From assembly GCF_900604385.1 (NCBI RefSeq), contig NZ_LR027382.1, positions 1,470,001-1,534,000 of the forward strand: DNA of 64,000 nt, given 5' to 3'. The stretch is from Alistipes megaguti. GTDB taxonomy: Bacteria; Bacteroidota; Bacteroidia; Bacteroidales; Rikenellaceae. Below are positions 8,936 to 18,866 of the stretch, in pieces (positions within the stretch are counted from its first letter, which is position 1; the number at the start of each line of letters is the position of its first letter). Below the pieces are notes generated by a model. That model had not been told where the DNA came from and did no database searches. It saw nothing but the letters and a program-made list of their open reading frames with translations. The translations under genes were made by a program, and so were the position numbers.

Positions 8936-10065
8936 AAAAGATTCTCGTTGCGGCAGACGTTGCGACACATCCATGTGTCGGCGGGAATATTCAATGTATC
9001 ATGCAATATATTGATAATCTCCGAACTTTGGGTTTTGATATCTACTACCTTTTAATAGGAACACAAGGACTGTCGGCAGATGCGATTCGGTCGACTCTTG
9101 AATATTGGGGAGATCACGGTTTTTATTACCCTGTTCCGGGTTGGCAAAATTTCCTACAAAGAGTATATAAGCGAATAACGCATCAGGCATATCCAGATAA
9201 TATTGATTTTTATTATCCCATAGGATTAAATTCTTTTGTTAATCACTTAAATCTGGTATATGGTTTTAAAGGGCTTATTGTTAATTATATCTGGGAATCA
9301 AGGCTTGCATATTGTGATATTCCGGTAAAAGCTATATATACACATGATGTATTTGCATATCGAGATGAAAGAATGGATGCAGGACACAATTGGCATCACC
9401 ATTCTGTCGCCGAGGAGGCGAAAGGAGTGCGGAGATTCCCTTATATTTTTGCGATTCAAGATGTTGAGCGAGACTATTTCCGATATTTGGCACCGAAGAG
9501 TGATGTCCGATCAGTCTACTCGAGTTTTAAGTTTGTAGAACAGCCTGTTACGGGATCTAAAAACATTCTTTTCTTTTCGGGTGGTGGTGATCTGAATATC
9601 GAGGCTATTCGACGTTTTATAAGAGATGTTTATCCATTGCTTTTAGAGCAGGATGCGGGTATTCATCTTCTTATTGGTGGAAATATCTGCTCATACCTCA
9701 ATCCTGACGAGTTACCTCGTAACGTTGAATTAAAAGGCCGATATGATGATCCAGACAATTTTTACATTCAGGGTGATATCTGTATAAATCCTGTATTTGA
9801 GGGGTCTGGGCTTAAGATAAAGACTTTTGAGGCTTTGGCACATGGTAAAGTGACGATTGTCGATCCTCATAGTTCTATTGGAATATATCGTTCGGAAGAG
9901 TCTCCTCTAATTATTGCCCGGACGGCAGATGAATATATTTCAGCAATCAAAATGTATATGGGAAATAGGTTGACCTTGGAGGAAAAGCGTCAGCAATGCA
10001 AAGAATATATTGATTCGTTAAACGATTATATCCTAGAGCAGTATCGATCTGTATTTGCAAATTGA
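8932..10065 (+). CDS. Glycosyltransferase, GT-B fold (family 4-like)
   Basis: A 377-aa cytoplasmic glycosyltransferase. The N-terminal half begins MKKILVAADVATHPCVGGN, a typical GT-B acceptor domain. The C-terminal donor domain carries FFSGGGDLNIEAI and the acidic signature in FEGSGLKIKTFEALAHGK, equivalent to the E-x7-E motif of family 4. It overlaps the pyruvyl transferase by 4 nt (ATGA). Donor and acceptor sugars are not predictable. Confidence 0.8.
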   Translation: MKKILVAADVATHPCVGGNIQCIMQYIDNLRTLGFDIYYLLIGTQGLSADAIRSTLEYWGDHGFYYPVPGWQNFLQRVYKRITHQAYPDNIDFYYPIGLNSFVNHLNLVYGFKGLIVNYIWESRLAYCDIPVKAIYTHDVFAYRDERMDAGHNWHHHSVAEEAKGVRRFPYIFAIQDVERDYFRYLAPKSDVRSVYSSFKFVEQPVTGSKNILFFSGGGDLNIEAIRRFIRDVYPLLLEQDAGIHLLIGGNICSYLNPDELPRNVELKGRYDDPDNFYIQGDICINPVFEGSGLKIKTFEALAHGKVTIVDPHSSIGIYRSEESPLIIARTADEYISAIKMYMGNRLTLEEKRQQCKEYIDSLNDYILEQYRSVFAN

Positions 10066-10093
10066 TATTGTAAATAATTTTGTACTTAAAACG

Positions 10094-11149
10094 ATGAAAC
10101 CAAAGTTATTGGTTGTTTCTCTACATTTATCAGGAGGATGTTTCCAATATTCGAATGAATTAATAGCTCGTCTTAACTTAGATAAAGAGGTTTATATTCC
10201 TAGCAAGTGTCTTGAGCCAATAAACCTTAAGCATTATAAGACGTTGCGTTTTTATGGTTATAATATCTTGTTGAGGTGGCTCTCTCTTTTTTCCTTTCTG
10301 GTTCGAATGTATATAGGAGCTAAGTTGGGGCGCTATCATGCATTATTACTATGCGGTTTTACCAGTTGGGATTATTATATTATGAAGGTTTGGGCAAAGA
10401 CAGGTAAGACTTCATTTTATATTGTACATGATGGCAAACTCCATTTAGGAGAGGCTAGTGAGAAGAATCAAAGACAGCTGACTGATATCATGAGTCATGC
10501 AACCTCCTTGATTTTCTTAAGCCATTATGTCCATCAATTGGTCGTCAATAATTATGGTATAGATAAACCCTTTTATATAGCGCCACACGGATTGATTGAT
10601 TATGGACCATTACCGCATGTTGATAAAAAACAGTTGAGGCCAATTTTGCTTTTTATTGGAAGAGTCTCAAAATATAAAGGAGTTGATCTTTTACTTGAGG
10701 CGATTAAGAGAGTTCCAGATAGTCTGTATGATAGACTGATTATTGCAGGGAAATGGGAATATAAAAATACGATTGATTACGATTCAAAGAAAGTAGAGAT
10801 CATTGATAAATGGCTTTCTAACGAGGAAATTCTGCAATACATTGCTGCTTCTGATATTATGATTTTCCCATATCTTGAAGCAACTCAATCTGGAGTGGCT
10901 ACACTTGCCATTAATTATTTGCGCCCGTCGATCGTAACTGATGTTGGAGCATTTAAGGAGCAGTTTAATGACCAATCGGCAGTTTTTGTACGGCCTGATT
11001 CTGGAGATTTGTCAAAAGCAATAATTGATTTGCTTCAGCATTTGGAACGATTGAATTCGATGAAACGTGCTTTACAGCAGCAGAAAAAGGAATATTCGTG
11101 GAAACAGATTGTAGATAATTTATCGGGCTATCTTGAACAAAACTTGTAA
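10094..11149 (+). CDS. Glycosyltransferase family 4-like
   Basis: A 351-aa GT-B glycosyltransferase. The donor domain shows LLFIGRVSKYKGVDLL, IIAGKWE and the segment FPYLEATQSGVATLAINYLRP, where the usual E-x7-E acidic pair is only partly kept. The ATG at 10094 (MKPKLLVVSL) is preferred over the upstream in-frame ATG at 10055, because the latter overlaps the previous gene and adds a non-family leader. It is followed after 2 nt by an acyltransferase gene. Confidence 0.8.
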   Translation: MKPKLLVVSLHLSGGCFQYSNELIARLNLDKEVYIPSKCLEPINLKHYKTLRFYGYNILLRWLSLFSFLVRMYIGAKLGRYHALLLCGFTSWDYYIMKVWAKTGKTSFYIVHDGKLHLGEASEKNQRQLTDIMSHATSLIFLSHYVHQLVVNNYGIDKPFYIAPHGLIDYGPLPHVDKKQLRPILLFIGRVSKYKGVDLLLEAIKRVPDSLYDRLIIAGKWEYKNTIDYDSKKVEIIDKWLSNEEILQYIAASDIMIFPYLEATQSGVATLAINYLRPSIVTDVGAFKEQFNDQSAVFVRPDSGDLSKAIIDLLQHLERLNSMKRALQQQKKEYSWKQIVDNLSGYLEQNL

Positions 11150-11151
11150 TT

Positions 11152-11826
11152 ATGAGTTTAATCATTAGTGATCAAATTAAAAAACGACAAAGTAATATAG
11201 AATTATTACGAGGGTTAAGCATGTTATTTATTTTAATTGTTCATAGCAATTATATGGGAATAACAGCCTTATATAATAGACCTTACGACATTGAAAGTTT
11301 TACTCGTTTTTTGATAGAAGCAATCGGAATTGTAGGTGTTAATTGTTTTATTTTAATTTCTGGATATTTTGGAATACAATTAAGAGTGAAGAAATTCATA
11401 AGTTTAATCTTCCAAATTTATTTTTTCTCTATTTTATCTCTTGTCATATATTTATTATGTAATGGATTTGAAAATATACATTCTTCAATTTATATCAAGA
11501 GTTTATTTCCTGTTACCAACTATATTTGGTTTGTACCGTGTTATTTTCTTTTAATGTTGTTTAGCCCAATTGTAAATACGTGGTTGCAAAATACTCCTCC
11601 CCGGAAAATTTTGTTATTAGCAGGCCTTATATATGTCGTTTCATATTATTGGGAAGTTGTATGGAAACAGAGTTTTAGTTTCGGAGGATATAGTTGGGGG
11701 TTTTTTATATTGTTGTATATTGCGGGGCACCTTATTCGGAGGTATTGTACCTCCCATAGCATTAGTATAAAGATTTGTTTGCTAGGCTACTTGGGATGCG
11801 TCCTATTATTGATGGGTATTAGTTAG
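11152..11826 (+). pseudogene. Acyltransferase 3, N-terminal part, interrupted by an IS5-like element
   Basis: The first 224 codons of a membrane acyltransferase (Acyl_transf_3, O-acetylase type), with RQSNIELLRGLSMLFILIVH including the catalytic-type histidine region and several membrane helices. The frame stops at TAG made by the first bases of the insertion. Removing the element (11825-13253) and one AGTT target duplicate restores an uninterrupted frame into 13258-13622, giving a 345-aa protein, the normal family length. The original enzyme would O-acetylate the polysaccharide; the present allele should be inactive. Confidence 0.85.
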
Positions 11827-13253
11827 TCGCCCCTTAAAAATAGTTTTATTTATTGGTATTCAGTAATTTAATTTATAGAAGTCTTTGATAAATCTGGAAG
11901 TTTTCTTATCTTTACGTTAATAAACTTGCAGATTTTATGATTAAAAATACGAATAACAGTCCTTCTTTATTCAGCAACCTATCAGACATGCTGAACCAAT
12001 CGCACCCGCTTTACCAATTGGCAGACAAAATAGATTGGGGAAAATTTGAAACGGCTTTTCAACCTTTGTATTGTCAGGATAACGGCCGTCCCGGCAAGCC
12101 AATCCGTTTAATGTGCGGTTTGCTTATCCTGAAACACCTTCGTAACCTGTCGGATGAGTCTTTGGTAGAGCAATGGAGCGAAAACGCTTATTATCAGTAT
12201 TTCTGTGGCATGCAGGAGTTTACCCCGTCTGCCCCTTGTGCGTCTTCAGAACTGGTTCATTTCCGCAAACGTATCGGTGAAAAGGGAATTGAACTCATTT
12301 TCCAGGAAAGTATCCGTGTGAATAACGACGATGATGATGGCCGTCATCATGATACGGCTTTTATTGATTCCACAGTTCAGGAAAAGAACATCACTTACCC
12401 CACGGATGCAAAGTTGCATAAGAAGATCGTGAAGAAAGTTCTTGGCATTGTAAAAAAGCTGGGACTTCCCCTGCGCCAAAGCTACACCTTTGTGCTGAAG
12501 AAGATCTATCGTGACCAGCGTTTCCGGAACCATCCCAAAAACAGGGAAAAAGCTCTCAGGGCGGACAGGCGTTTACGTACAATAGCCGGAAGACTTGTCA
12601 GGGAACTGAAGCGTAATCTTAAAGAGAATCACGACTATGATAAATTGCTCAGACTCTTTGAAACCGTTCTGTCCCAAAGGCGGAACAGCCGGAAAAAGAT
12701 TTATTCCATCCATGAGCCGGACGTGCAATGTATCAGCAAGGGTAAAGAACATAAAAAATATGAATTCGGCAACAAGGTGTCCATCATACGTTCTGCCACA
12801 GGAATTATTCTTGGAGCCATATCCTTTCGCAATGAATATGACGGTCATACCATCGAGTCTTCCTTGGCGCAGGTAGAACGGTTAACCGGAAGGAAGATTA
12901 AAGTGCTGGCTGGTGATAGAGGATACAGAGGCAGGAAGGAAATTAACGGGACGAAGATTATGATTCCCGATGTTCCCAAGAAATCAGACAGCCGTTATCA
13001 GAAGCTGAAAAAACATAAACTTTTCTGCAAGCGTGCAGGTATAGAACCAACAATAGGTCACTTAAAGTCAGATTACCGATTGGGCCGCAACTTTTATAAA
13101 GGTGTGGTCGGGGATGCTGTGAACGTGCTACTGGCGGCAGCAGCCTATAACTTCAAAAGAGCCATGAAAGCTCTTTGGTGCATGCTTCATAAAATCTGCG
13201 AGATACTGTGGAAAAACGATATCTCGCAAAAATGGGCTTTTTAAGGGACGACT
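11825..13253 (+). mobile_element. IS5-superfamily insertion sequence, complete
   Basis: A 1429-bp element with 16-bp terminal inverted repeats (AGTCGCCCCTTAAAAA left, AGTCGTCCCTTAAAAA right, one mismatch). A perfect 4-bp target duplication AGTT flanks it (11821-11824 and 13254-13257). One intact transposase gene is inside. It interrupts the acyltransferase gene in the same orientation. The clean ends and duplication suggest a recent, possibly still mobile copy. Assignment to IS5 versus IS1182 rests on the transposase type only. Confidence 0.85.
11937..13244 (+). CDS. IS5/IS1182-type transposase
   Basis: A 435-aa DDE transposase. The N-terminal DUF772-like region (GRPGKPIRLMCGLLILKHLR) is typical of IS5/IS1182 enzymes. 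Probable catalytic acids are D in AFIDSTVQ (about residue 143), D in VLAGDRGYRG (about 324) and E in AGIEPTIGHLKSDYRLGRN (about 370). The central basic region looks like DNA-contacting sequence. The start ATG is 112 nt inside the left end and the stop is 9 nt before the right end. The gene appears intact. Confidence 0.85.
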   Translation: MIKNTNNSPSLFSNLSDMLNQSHPLYQLADKIDWGKFETAFQPLYCQDNGRPGKPIRLMCGLLILKHLRNLSDESLVEQWSENAYYQYFCGMQEFTPSAPCASSELVHFRKRIGEKGIELIFQESIRVNNDDDDGRHHDTAFIDSTVQEKNITYPTDAKLHKKIVKKVLGIVKKLGLPLRQSYTFVLKKIYRDQRFRNHPKNREKALRADRRLRTIAGRLVRELKRNLKENHDYDKLLRLFETVLSQRRNSRKKIYSIHEPDVQCISKGKEHKKYEFGNKVSIIRSATGIILGAISFRNEYDGHTIESSLAQVERLTGRKIKVLAGDRGYRGRKEINGTKIMIPDVPKKSDSRYQKLKKHKLFCKRAGIEPTIGHLKSDYRLGRNFYKGVVGDAVNVLLAAAAYNFKRAMKALWCMLHKICEILWKNDISQKWAF

Positions 13254-13257
13254 AGTT

Positions 13258-13622
13258 ATGTACAGTGTCATTATCCATTCTTCCGAAGTTTATTGTGGAG
13301 TTATAACTGTCCAATAATAATAGCAGAGAGCATTTTTTTATTTCTTATTTTTCTTAATATCAATTTTAGAAAGAACATATTTATTAATTGGATTGGAAGA
13401 TCTTGCTTTGCCGTTTTGTTAGTTCATATTGCTCCGTGTAGTACATATATTTCGTGGTTGAGAGCAGTTGATCAATCATATCAAGGAATTCTCTCGATCT
13501 TAATAAGTTCTATTATAATAATAGCTTATTATATAATTGCAGTTTTATTGGATCAACTGAGATTATTTATTTGGAATAAAGGAATACAGCCATTTTTAAG
13601 TAAAAAGTTTTTTTGTATATGA
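13258..13622 (+). pseudogene. Acyltransferase 3, C-terminal part, downstream of the IS
   Basis: The remaining 121 codons of the acyltransferase begun at 11152. They contain three to four membrane helices, including CFAVLLVHIAPCSTYI, matching the C-terminal histidine-containing helix region of Acyl_transf_3 proteins. Without the IS the joint reads GIS-YVQCHYPFF in frame. Its stop overlaps the start of the next gene (ATGA), showing that the original operon was tightly packed. Confidence 0.8.
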
Positions 13623-14743
13623 GAATATTAATGCTTACTACAAATTCCTCTTTGATGGATGGAATTAATAGGCATATTCTTACAATATCGACTGCACTTA
13701 ACTCAAAAGAAAATTTTGAAGTCGCTGTTTGTACTGTAAACCCTAAGGGAGAGTTACATGCGGCTCTAGAAAAGCAGGGAGTTAAAACATACTCTCTCAA
13801 TGCAACCAATGGCCACGATTGGCATATATTAAGGAGCTATTATCAAGTAATAAAAACATATAAGCCGGATATCGTTCATACTCACGTGATGGCGATCATG
13901 GAACGTATAATTTCGTCGCTTTTTTTCCGGAAGATAAAATATGTATTAACAATACATGGGATTGGCGATAAAGTTGAACATATCTCATTACGCATGCGGG
14001 TTGAATCCATGGTACAATATTTTTTCCCAATTCCGTACACTGCGATATGTTTCATCTCCAATGGTGTAAAACAGATGTTATCCATGCCATCAACGTATTC
14101 AGAGGTTATTTATAATGCACTTCCTTTCAAGTCGCATCCTTCTCCAGAATTTCAACTCCACCACCTTCTGAATTTACCGTTGTCTACTCCGATTATAGGA
14201 ACATCTTGTAGAATTGCCAATGTGAAGAATCCGGTGGCATTTACAAAAGTTATGTGTAAGGTTCTTACTAATATCCCGGTGGCCCATGCTGTGATTATTG
14301 GAGATGGGAACGAGATCCTTAAGGGACAATGTAATGAGGTTATTCGGCAGTATAAGGTTGAAGATCGTTTTCATTGGCTTGGATATCGTCAAGATGCTCC
14401 TCGATTAGTGCGAGATCTAAATTGTTTTGTAATGACGAGTATCTGTGAAGGTCTGCCAACCAGCTTGTTGGAATGTATGGCGATTAAAACTCCGATTGCA
14501 TTTTTAGAAGGAGTGGGCGGGTTGCAGGACCTGGCTCAATATAACAAGATGGAAGGTCCCATTGGAGTGACAGCGGCACCTGGCAATATAGAAGAATTTG
14601 CAAACAAAATAACTAAGCTTATTCAGGATCCAGCTATGGCTCGGCAATATGTAGACCGGGCATATGTCGTTGGTAAAAAATATTTCGATATTGAATCTGT
14701 TGCTGATAAACTTGCCCAATTATATATAAAAGTTCTATCATGA
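13619..14743 (+). CDS. Glycosyltransferase family 4-like
   Basis: A 374-aa GT-B glycosyltransferase. The N-terminal domain has MDGINRHILTIS and DIVHTHVMAIMERI. The donor domain has GTSCRIANVKNP, AHAVIIGDG, RFHWLGYRQD and the signature SICEGLPTSLLECMAIKTP (E-x7-E). The ATG at 13619 overlaps the stop of the broken acyltransferase. The next gene starts 4 nt before its stop, so it is part of the same transcription and translation chain. Confidence 0.85.
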   Translation: MRILMLTTNSSLMDGINRHILTISTALNSKENFEVAVCTVNPKGELHAALEKQGVKTYSLNATNGHDWHILRSYYQVIKTYKPDIVHTHVMAIMERIISSLFFRKIKYVLTIHGIGDKVEHISLRMRVESMVQYFFPIPYTAICFISNGVKQMLSMPSTYSEVIYNALPFKSHPSPEFQLHHLLNLPLSTPIIGTSCRIANVKNPVAFTKVMCKVLTNIPVAHAVIIGDGNEILKGQCNEVIRQYKVEDRFHWLGYRQDAPRLVRDLNCFVMTSICEGLPTSLLECMAIKTPIAFLEGVGGLQDLAQYNKMEGPIGVTAAPGNIEEFANKITKLIQDPAMARQYVDRAYVVGKKYFDIESVADKLAQLYIKVLS

Positions 14744-15240
14744 AAGGTATATCTCGATATTTAATAGGGATTATAATGCCGATTCTTCCTGAAACCCGAT
14801 GTTTTGGGTTTAAACGATGGCTGTTGCGAGTTTGTGGTGCGAAGATTGGAACGAATGTTCGCATTTGTTCATCTGTAAAGTTCTTGGGATCCGGTGAATT
14901 AGAGATCGGTGATAATACATGGATAGGTCATCAATGTTTGATAAGTTCGTCTTCTAAAATAATAATTGGTGCAAACTGCGATCTAGCTCCAAGGGTATAT
15001 ATCGGGACTGGAACACATGAAATAACCGTTAATTGTGATCGTGTCGCCAGTATTGAGATAAGTAAGGATATAGAAATAGGCAACGGGTGTTGGCTATGTG
15101 CTAATACGACGATCCTTCCAGGAGTCGTAATTGGGGCGAAGTGTGTTGTAGCGGCAGGAGCTGTAGTTACAAAATCATTTAAAGAAGAGGCTTTGCTTTT
15201 AGCAGGTGTCCCTGCTATAGTCAAAAAAAGTTTAAGATAG
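14740..15240 (+). CDS. Left-handed beta-helix O-acetyltransferase (WcaF/CysE-like)
   Basis: A 166-aa hexapeptide-repeat acyltransferase. Imperfect [LIV]-G-x4 repeats run from about residue 45 to 150 (IGTNVRI, IGDNTWIG, IGANCDLAP, IGNGCWLCANTTILPGVVIGAKCVVAAGAVV). The family-typical catalytic histidine is probably in TGTHEI. It should acetylate a sugar of the repeat unit using acetyl-CoA. It starts inside the 3' end of the previous glycosyltransferase gene by 4 nt. Confidence 0.82.
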   Translation: MKGISRYLIGIIMPILPETRCFGFKRWLLRVCGAKIGTNVRICSSVKFLGSGELEIGDNTWIGHQCLISSSSKIIIGANCDLAPRVYIGTGTHEITVNCDRVASIEISKDIEIGNGCWLCANTTILPGVVIGAKCVVAAGAVVTKSFKEEALLLAGVPAIVKKSLR

Positions 15241-15247
15241 TTGTTTT

Positions 15248-16462
15248 ATGCATTCTTTTTCCCATAGGAGAAGTTTTATTGAGAAATGTGGTATCCTGAT
15301 AGGATGTGTACTCATTGCCAATAATATAGCTTTTATCCCCAGCATTGGAGCTATATATTATCTTATTATGATGATCGTGCTGCTGTTGATGTTGTACAAA
15401 TCATCCAAGATGCGAGTGTCTGGGGGAATGATATGGTTATATATTACATGTATAATAAGTATTATTCTTAATGATGTACCAACATTCTTCCATCCATATA
15501 TGCGATTTGGTTCATTTTTTATGATGACGGCCTTGTTGTCTCCATTTGTAGTGTCTGTGACTTTTACTCGATTTCGTATTCAGACCTTTGCAACAATAAT
15601 GGGCCTTTTGCAATATGTTATAGTTGGTTCTATTTTATTTAGAATTATTGGATTAGGATATGAGAAAGGATACTTTCAAGGGATAACTAACCATTCAATG
15701 GTTCTAGGACCTTTTGCAACGTTATCCGCGCTTTTTTGTATTTATCAATTGTTAGCAAACCATAAGAATAGGAAGCGTAAAATATTCTATTTCTCGCTTT
15801 TAGCTTGTTCTTTGTTTTGTGTCTTACAAGCAGCATCACGGACAGCATTTATCGGTTGTATAGTTTCAATATTTATCTTTTTATTAATATATTACCATCG
15901 TAATTTCCCCAAGTATGTAAAACTTATGATTTCTATAGGGTGTGTTTTAGTATTGACGTTCCCATTGTGGCAACAATATTTAGATAAACTTCTAGAGAAA
16001 AATCGAGGGGCTTCAAGTGAATTATCTATGGATTCAAGAGAGGCTCATTGGAATCAGCGTATAAAAGAATTTAAATATAGCCCAATTATCGGAATCGGCT
16101 TTGCGTCAGTCAATTCAAATAGCCAAGAAGGAAGTACTTTTAGTGATGATGGAAAGGTGGAGACCGGAAGTTCCTGGCTTTGTATCCTTTCTATGACCGG
16201 CCTTTGTGGTTTTGCTGGAATGCTTATTCTTTATATTTCTAGTTTCGTAAAACTATGGCGGCTACGTTATGACACACCGTTGTTAAGTAGTTTCTTAATC
16301 GCAGTTTTGTGTTTTTGGGTTTTGCATATGATTGCAGAAGGATATATCTATGCAGCTGGGAGCGTATTATTTTTTTGTGTGTGGTTGTTGATTGGGATAG
16401 TTTATGGCATTTCTCGAAATAAGCAATTTGCATATGAACTGCAATATAAGCTACATCAGTAG
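15248..16462 (+). CDS. Wzy-like O-antigen/capsule polymerase
   Basis: A 404-aa protein with about ten to eleven membrane helices and a larger periplasmic loop near residues 250-310 holding SREAHWNQRIKEFKYSPIIG and GFASVNSN. This arrangement (Wzy_C / O-antigen ligase superfamily, PF04932-like) is typical of polymerases in Wzy-dependent loci. Sequence similarity in this class is always low, so the call rests on topology, length and context. With the flippase at 4094 it completes a Wzx/Wzy pathway. Its 3' end overlaps the following acyltransferase frame by about 29 nt. Confidence 0.75.
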   Translation: MHSFSHRRSFIEKCGILIGCVLIANNIAFIPSIGAIYYLIMMIVLLLMLYKSSKMRVSGGMIWLYITCIISIILNDVPTFFHPYMRFGSFFMMTALLSPFVVSVTFTRFRIQTFATIMGLLQYVIVGSILFRIIGLGYEKGYFQGITNHSMVLGPFATLSALFCIYQLLANHKNRKRKIFYFSLLACSLFCVLQAASRTAFIGCIVSIFIFLLIYYHRNFPKYVKLMISIGCVLVLTFPLWQQYLDKLLEKNRGASSELSMDSREAHWNQRIKEFKYSPIIGIGFASVNSNSQEGSTFSDDGKVETGSSWLCILSMTGLCGFAGMLILYISSFVKLWRLRYDTPLLSSFLIAVLCFWVLHMIAEGYIYAAGSVLFFCVWLLIGIVYGISRNKQFAYELQYKLHQ

Positions 16463-17519
16463 AGACCATTCGATTTGGATTAAAGGAATACTTACCATTC
16501 TGATCGTTTTGGGGCATAATATGGTATTTACAATACCATTACAAAAACAAGGAATGATGAGTTTTTTGTATATGTTCCATATTCAAGGCTTTTTTATACT
16601 GCCTTTTTTGTATGGGATAAATGATCGCTCCTATACTAAAGAACGCTTAAAAAATACTATAATCAGATTCTTTTGGCCATATTTATTATTGGTAACGTTA
16701 TTTGTTATCGGTTATAATGTTGTTACTTTTTTCTCAATTTTCAGTTCGAGGATTATTACGACTTTATATATTTTGTGATGGTATGACAATACACCAGATG
16801 TGTGGTGTTCAAATCTTTTGGTTTTTACCGTCAATGATGTGTACCGTGTTATTGAAAGAGTTTTATTATAGAAATAAAGTTTCGATTAAATGTTTGTTAT
16901 TAGTTTTATCTTTCATCTGTATTGGGCTTACCATATATTCTATGGTATCCTATTCTACATATGATTCTTGGTATCATATAATGCGAAATATTCCATTGGG
17001 CGGTAGTTATGCGATTAAGATGCTTGCCCTAGGAGTTATAACTCGATGGCTTTTGTCGCAGATAGTTCTACATAAATGGTATGTGTTAACGGCTCTTATG
17101 GGTACTATTTGTTTTATAATTTGTTCAATCTTGTATTGGTATTATGTGGCGGATTTTATGAGTTGGAAGCCTTTTAATGTGCTTTATACTATACTACAAC
17201 AGATCGCGCCGGTGATTTTTATTGTGACCTTGTGTGCATACCTTCATCTTATTGATCTGAAATGTTCCGATCCTTTTTTATTAATTGGGAAATATTCTTT
17301 GTTAATCTATTTAATATCTCCGTTCGTTGGATATGTTTGTGCGTTTATAGCTATTAAATTACATTTCATGTATTGGTGGGTAGGTTTGTTAATTTGGCCA
17401 TTAATTGTGTTGTTATCATATCGAATTGCAATCTGGTTTGATACGATGGAGCTCTCGAATATTCTGATACCTCAGAATTTCAATGAATTGCAACATGCAT
17501 GTAAAAAAATAAAAGAGAA
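16434..17519 (+). pseudogene. Acyltransferase 3, frameshifted and clipped by an IS4-family element
   Basis: A membrane acyltransferase (Acyl_transf_3) read in two frames. The first part runs from ATG 16434 (SIWIKGILTILIVLGHNMVF, with the conserved histidine) to the T6 run at 16727-16732. The second, in the +1 frame, starts there and gives VTFSQFSVRGLLRLYIF with several further helices. Removing one T from the run joins them. At the 3' end the IS at 17520 replaces the last residues: without it the protein would end KKIKEKYF, stop, at 18860. The frameshift could be slippage, decay or a sequencing error. Confidence 0.75.
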
Positions 17520-18841
17520 CACTAGTGTCCGGAGAAAAATTCTCCGACAATGTTTTAATTATTAAACATCAATAAGTTACAAGCATTAGAAAATTTTTCG
17601 ATTAGAACATCAGTAACTTTGCGGTAACCATCAAGAGGTTATCCGCAAGCCATGAACAAAGGAAAAACAATCTTCGCTCAGATTATGTCTCTCATTAACG
17701 AATACGAGTTCAAGAAATGTGTCGACCGCTACAAAGGAGACCGGCATGCTATCAAATTCAATTGTCGTGACCAGTTCATGGTGATGAGTTTTGCACAGTT
17801 CACTGACAGAGCTGGTTTGAGAGATATAGAGACTACACTTAACCTCTGCGGCGACCTCTATCGCTCCGGAATCAAGGCAATACCTCGATCCACGCTTGCG
17901 GAGGCCAACGAGAAGAAGGATTGGCGTATATATCAAGACTTTGCGATGACTTTGGTAAAGGAAGCCACGATGCTTTACAAGGATGAAAAGCTGCGAATTG
18001 GTCTTGAGGAGATGATATATGCGTTTGACAGCAGTACCATTGAACTGTGTCTTAAGTTGTGTCCATGGGCCGAGTTTCATCATGGTAAGGGCGCGTTCAA
18101 GATACATACACTGATGGATCTGCGAGGCTCGATTCCCACATTTGTCATGCTCACGCCAGGCAAGGTTAACGATGCCAGGATGATGGACAAGATTCCTGTT
18201 GAAGCAGGTGCTTTCTACCTGATGGATAGGGGATATGTTGCCTTTGAGAAACTTTACAAGCATTTCCAGCAAAAGGGCGCCTGCTTTGTTACACGCGCCA
18301 AGGATAATATGTCTTATGAGGTTATTGAGTCCAGACCTGTCAACAAAGACTCGGGCGTTCTTTCGGATGAGACTATCAGACTTGCTGGATATTACTCTAC
18401 CAGAAAGTATCCAGACACATTGAGACTTGTTGTATATGAAGACTTTGAGACTGGAAGATCATATCGATTTCTGACCAACAACTTTGCGATTGACGATCCG
18501 CTGACTATTGCGGAACTCTACCATGAACGCTGGCAGATAGAACTGTTCATCAAATGGATCAAGCAGCATCTTCACATCAGGACTTTCTACGGCACTTCCA
18601 AGAACGCCGTGTACACGCAGATATGGATAGCCATTTGTGACTATCTGCTGCTCATCATTGCGAAGAAGCGATACGGGTTGGATCCAAGTCTTCATTCTAT
18701 CTCTAACTCAATCGGACAAGTCCTCTTCCAGAGGGCGGATATCCGTGAAATTTATAATCAGCCGACAACTCCCGTTAGTGTTCCGGAGGCGGGTTCTGTC
18801 GAGCAACCTACTTTATGGTAAAATTTCTCCGGACAGCAGTG
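17520..18841 (+). mobile_element. IS4-family insertion sequence, copy 1
   Basis: A 1322-bp element with inverted repeats (CACTAGTGTCCGGAGAAA left; CACTGCTGTCCGGAGAAA right). A perfect 9-bp target duplication AAAAGAGAA flanks it (17511-17519 and 18842-18850). It landed in the last codons of an acyltransferase gene. A copy of identical length lies at 57306-58627 with about 98% similar sequence by eye. Confidence 0.9.
17652..18821 (+). CDS. IS4-family transposase (copy 1)
   Basis: A 389-aa DDE transposase with an N-terminal DUF4372-like region and the IS4 core. Probable catalytic residues are D in IYAFDSSTIELC, D in YLMDRGYVAFEKL and E in the family Y-(2)-R-(3)-E-(6)-K motif, seen here as YHERWQIELFIKWIKQ. 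It appears intact. A Bacteroidota-type TAACTTTG lies about 35 nt upstream of the start, so the element may carry its own promoter. It differs from copy 2 at about ten residues. Confidence 0.9.
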   Translation: MNKGKTIFAQIMSLINEYEFKKCVDRYKGDRHAIKFNCRDQFMVMSFAQFTDRAGLRDIETTLNLCGDLYRSGIKAIPRSTLAEANEKKDWRIYQDFAMTLVKEATMLYKDEKLRIGLEEMIYAFDSSTIELCLKLCPWAEFHHGKGAFKIHTLMDLRGSIPTFVMLTPGKVNDARMMDKIPVEAGAFYLMDRGYVAFEKLYKHFQQKGACFVTRAKDNMSYEVIESRPVNKDSGVLSDETIRLAGYYSTRKYPDTLRLVVYEDFETGRSYRFLTNNFAIDDPLTIAELYHERWQIELFIKWIKQHLHIRTFYGTSKNAVYTQIWIAICDYLLLIIAKKRYGLDPSLHSISNSIGQVLFQRADIREIYNQPTTPVSVPEAGSVEQPTLW

Positions 18842-18866
18842 AAAAGAGAAATATTTTTAATTTTTT

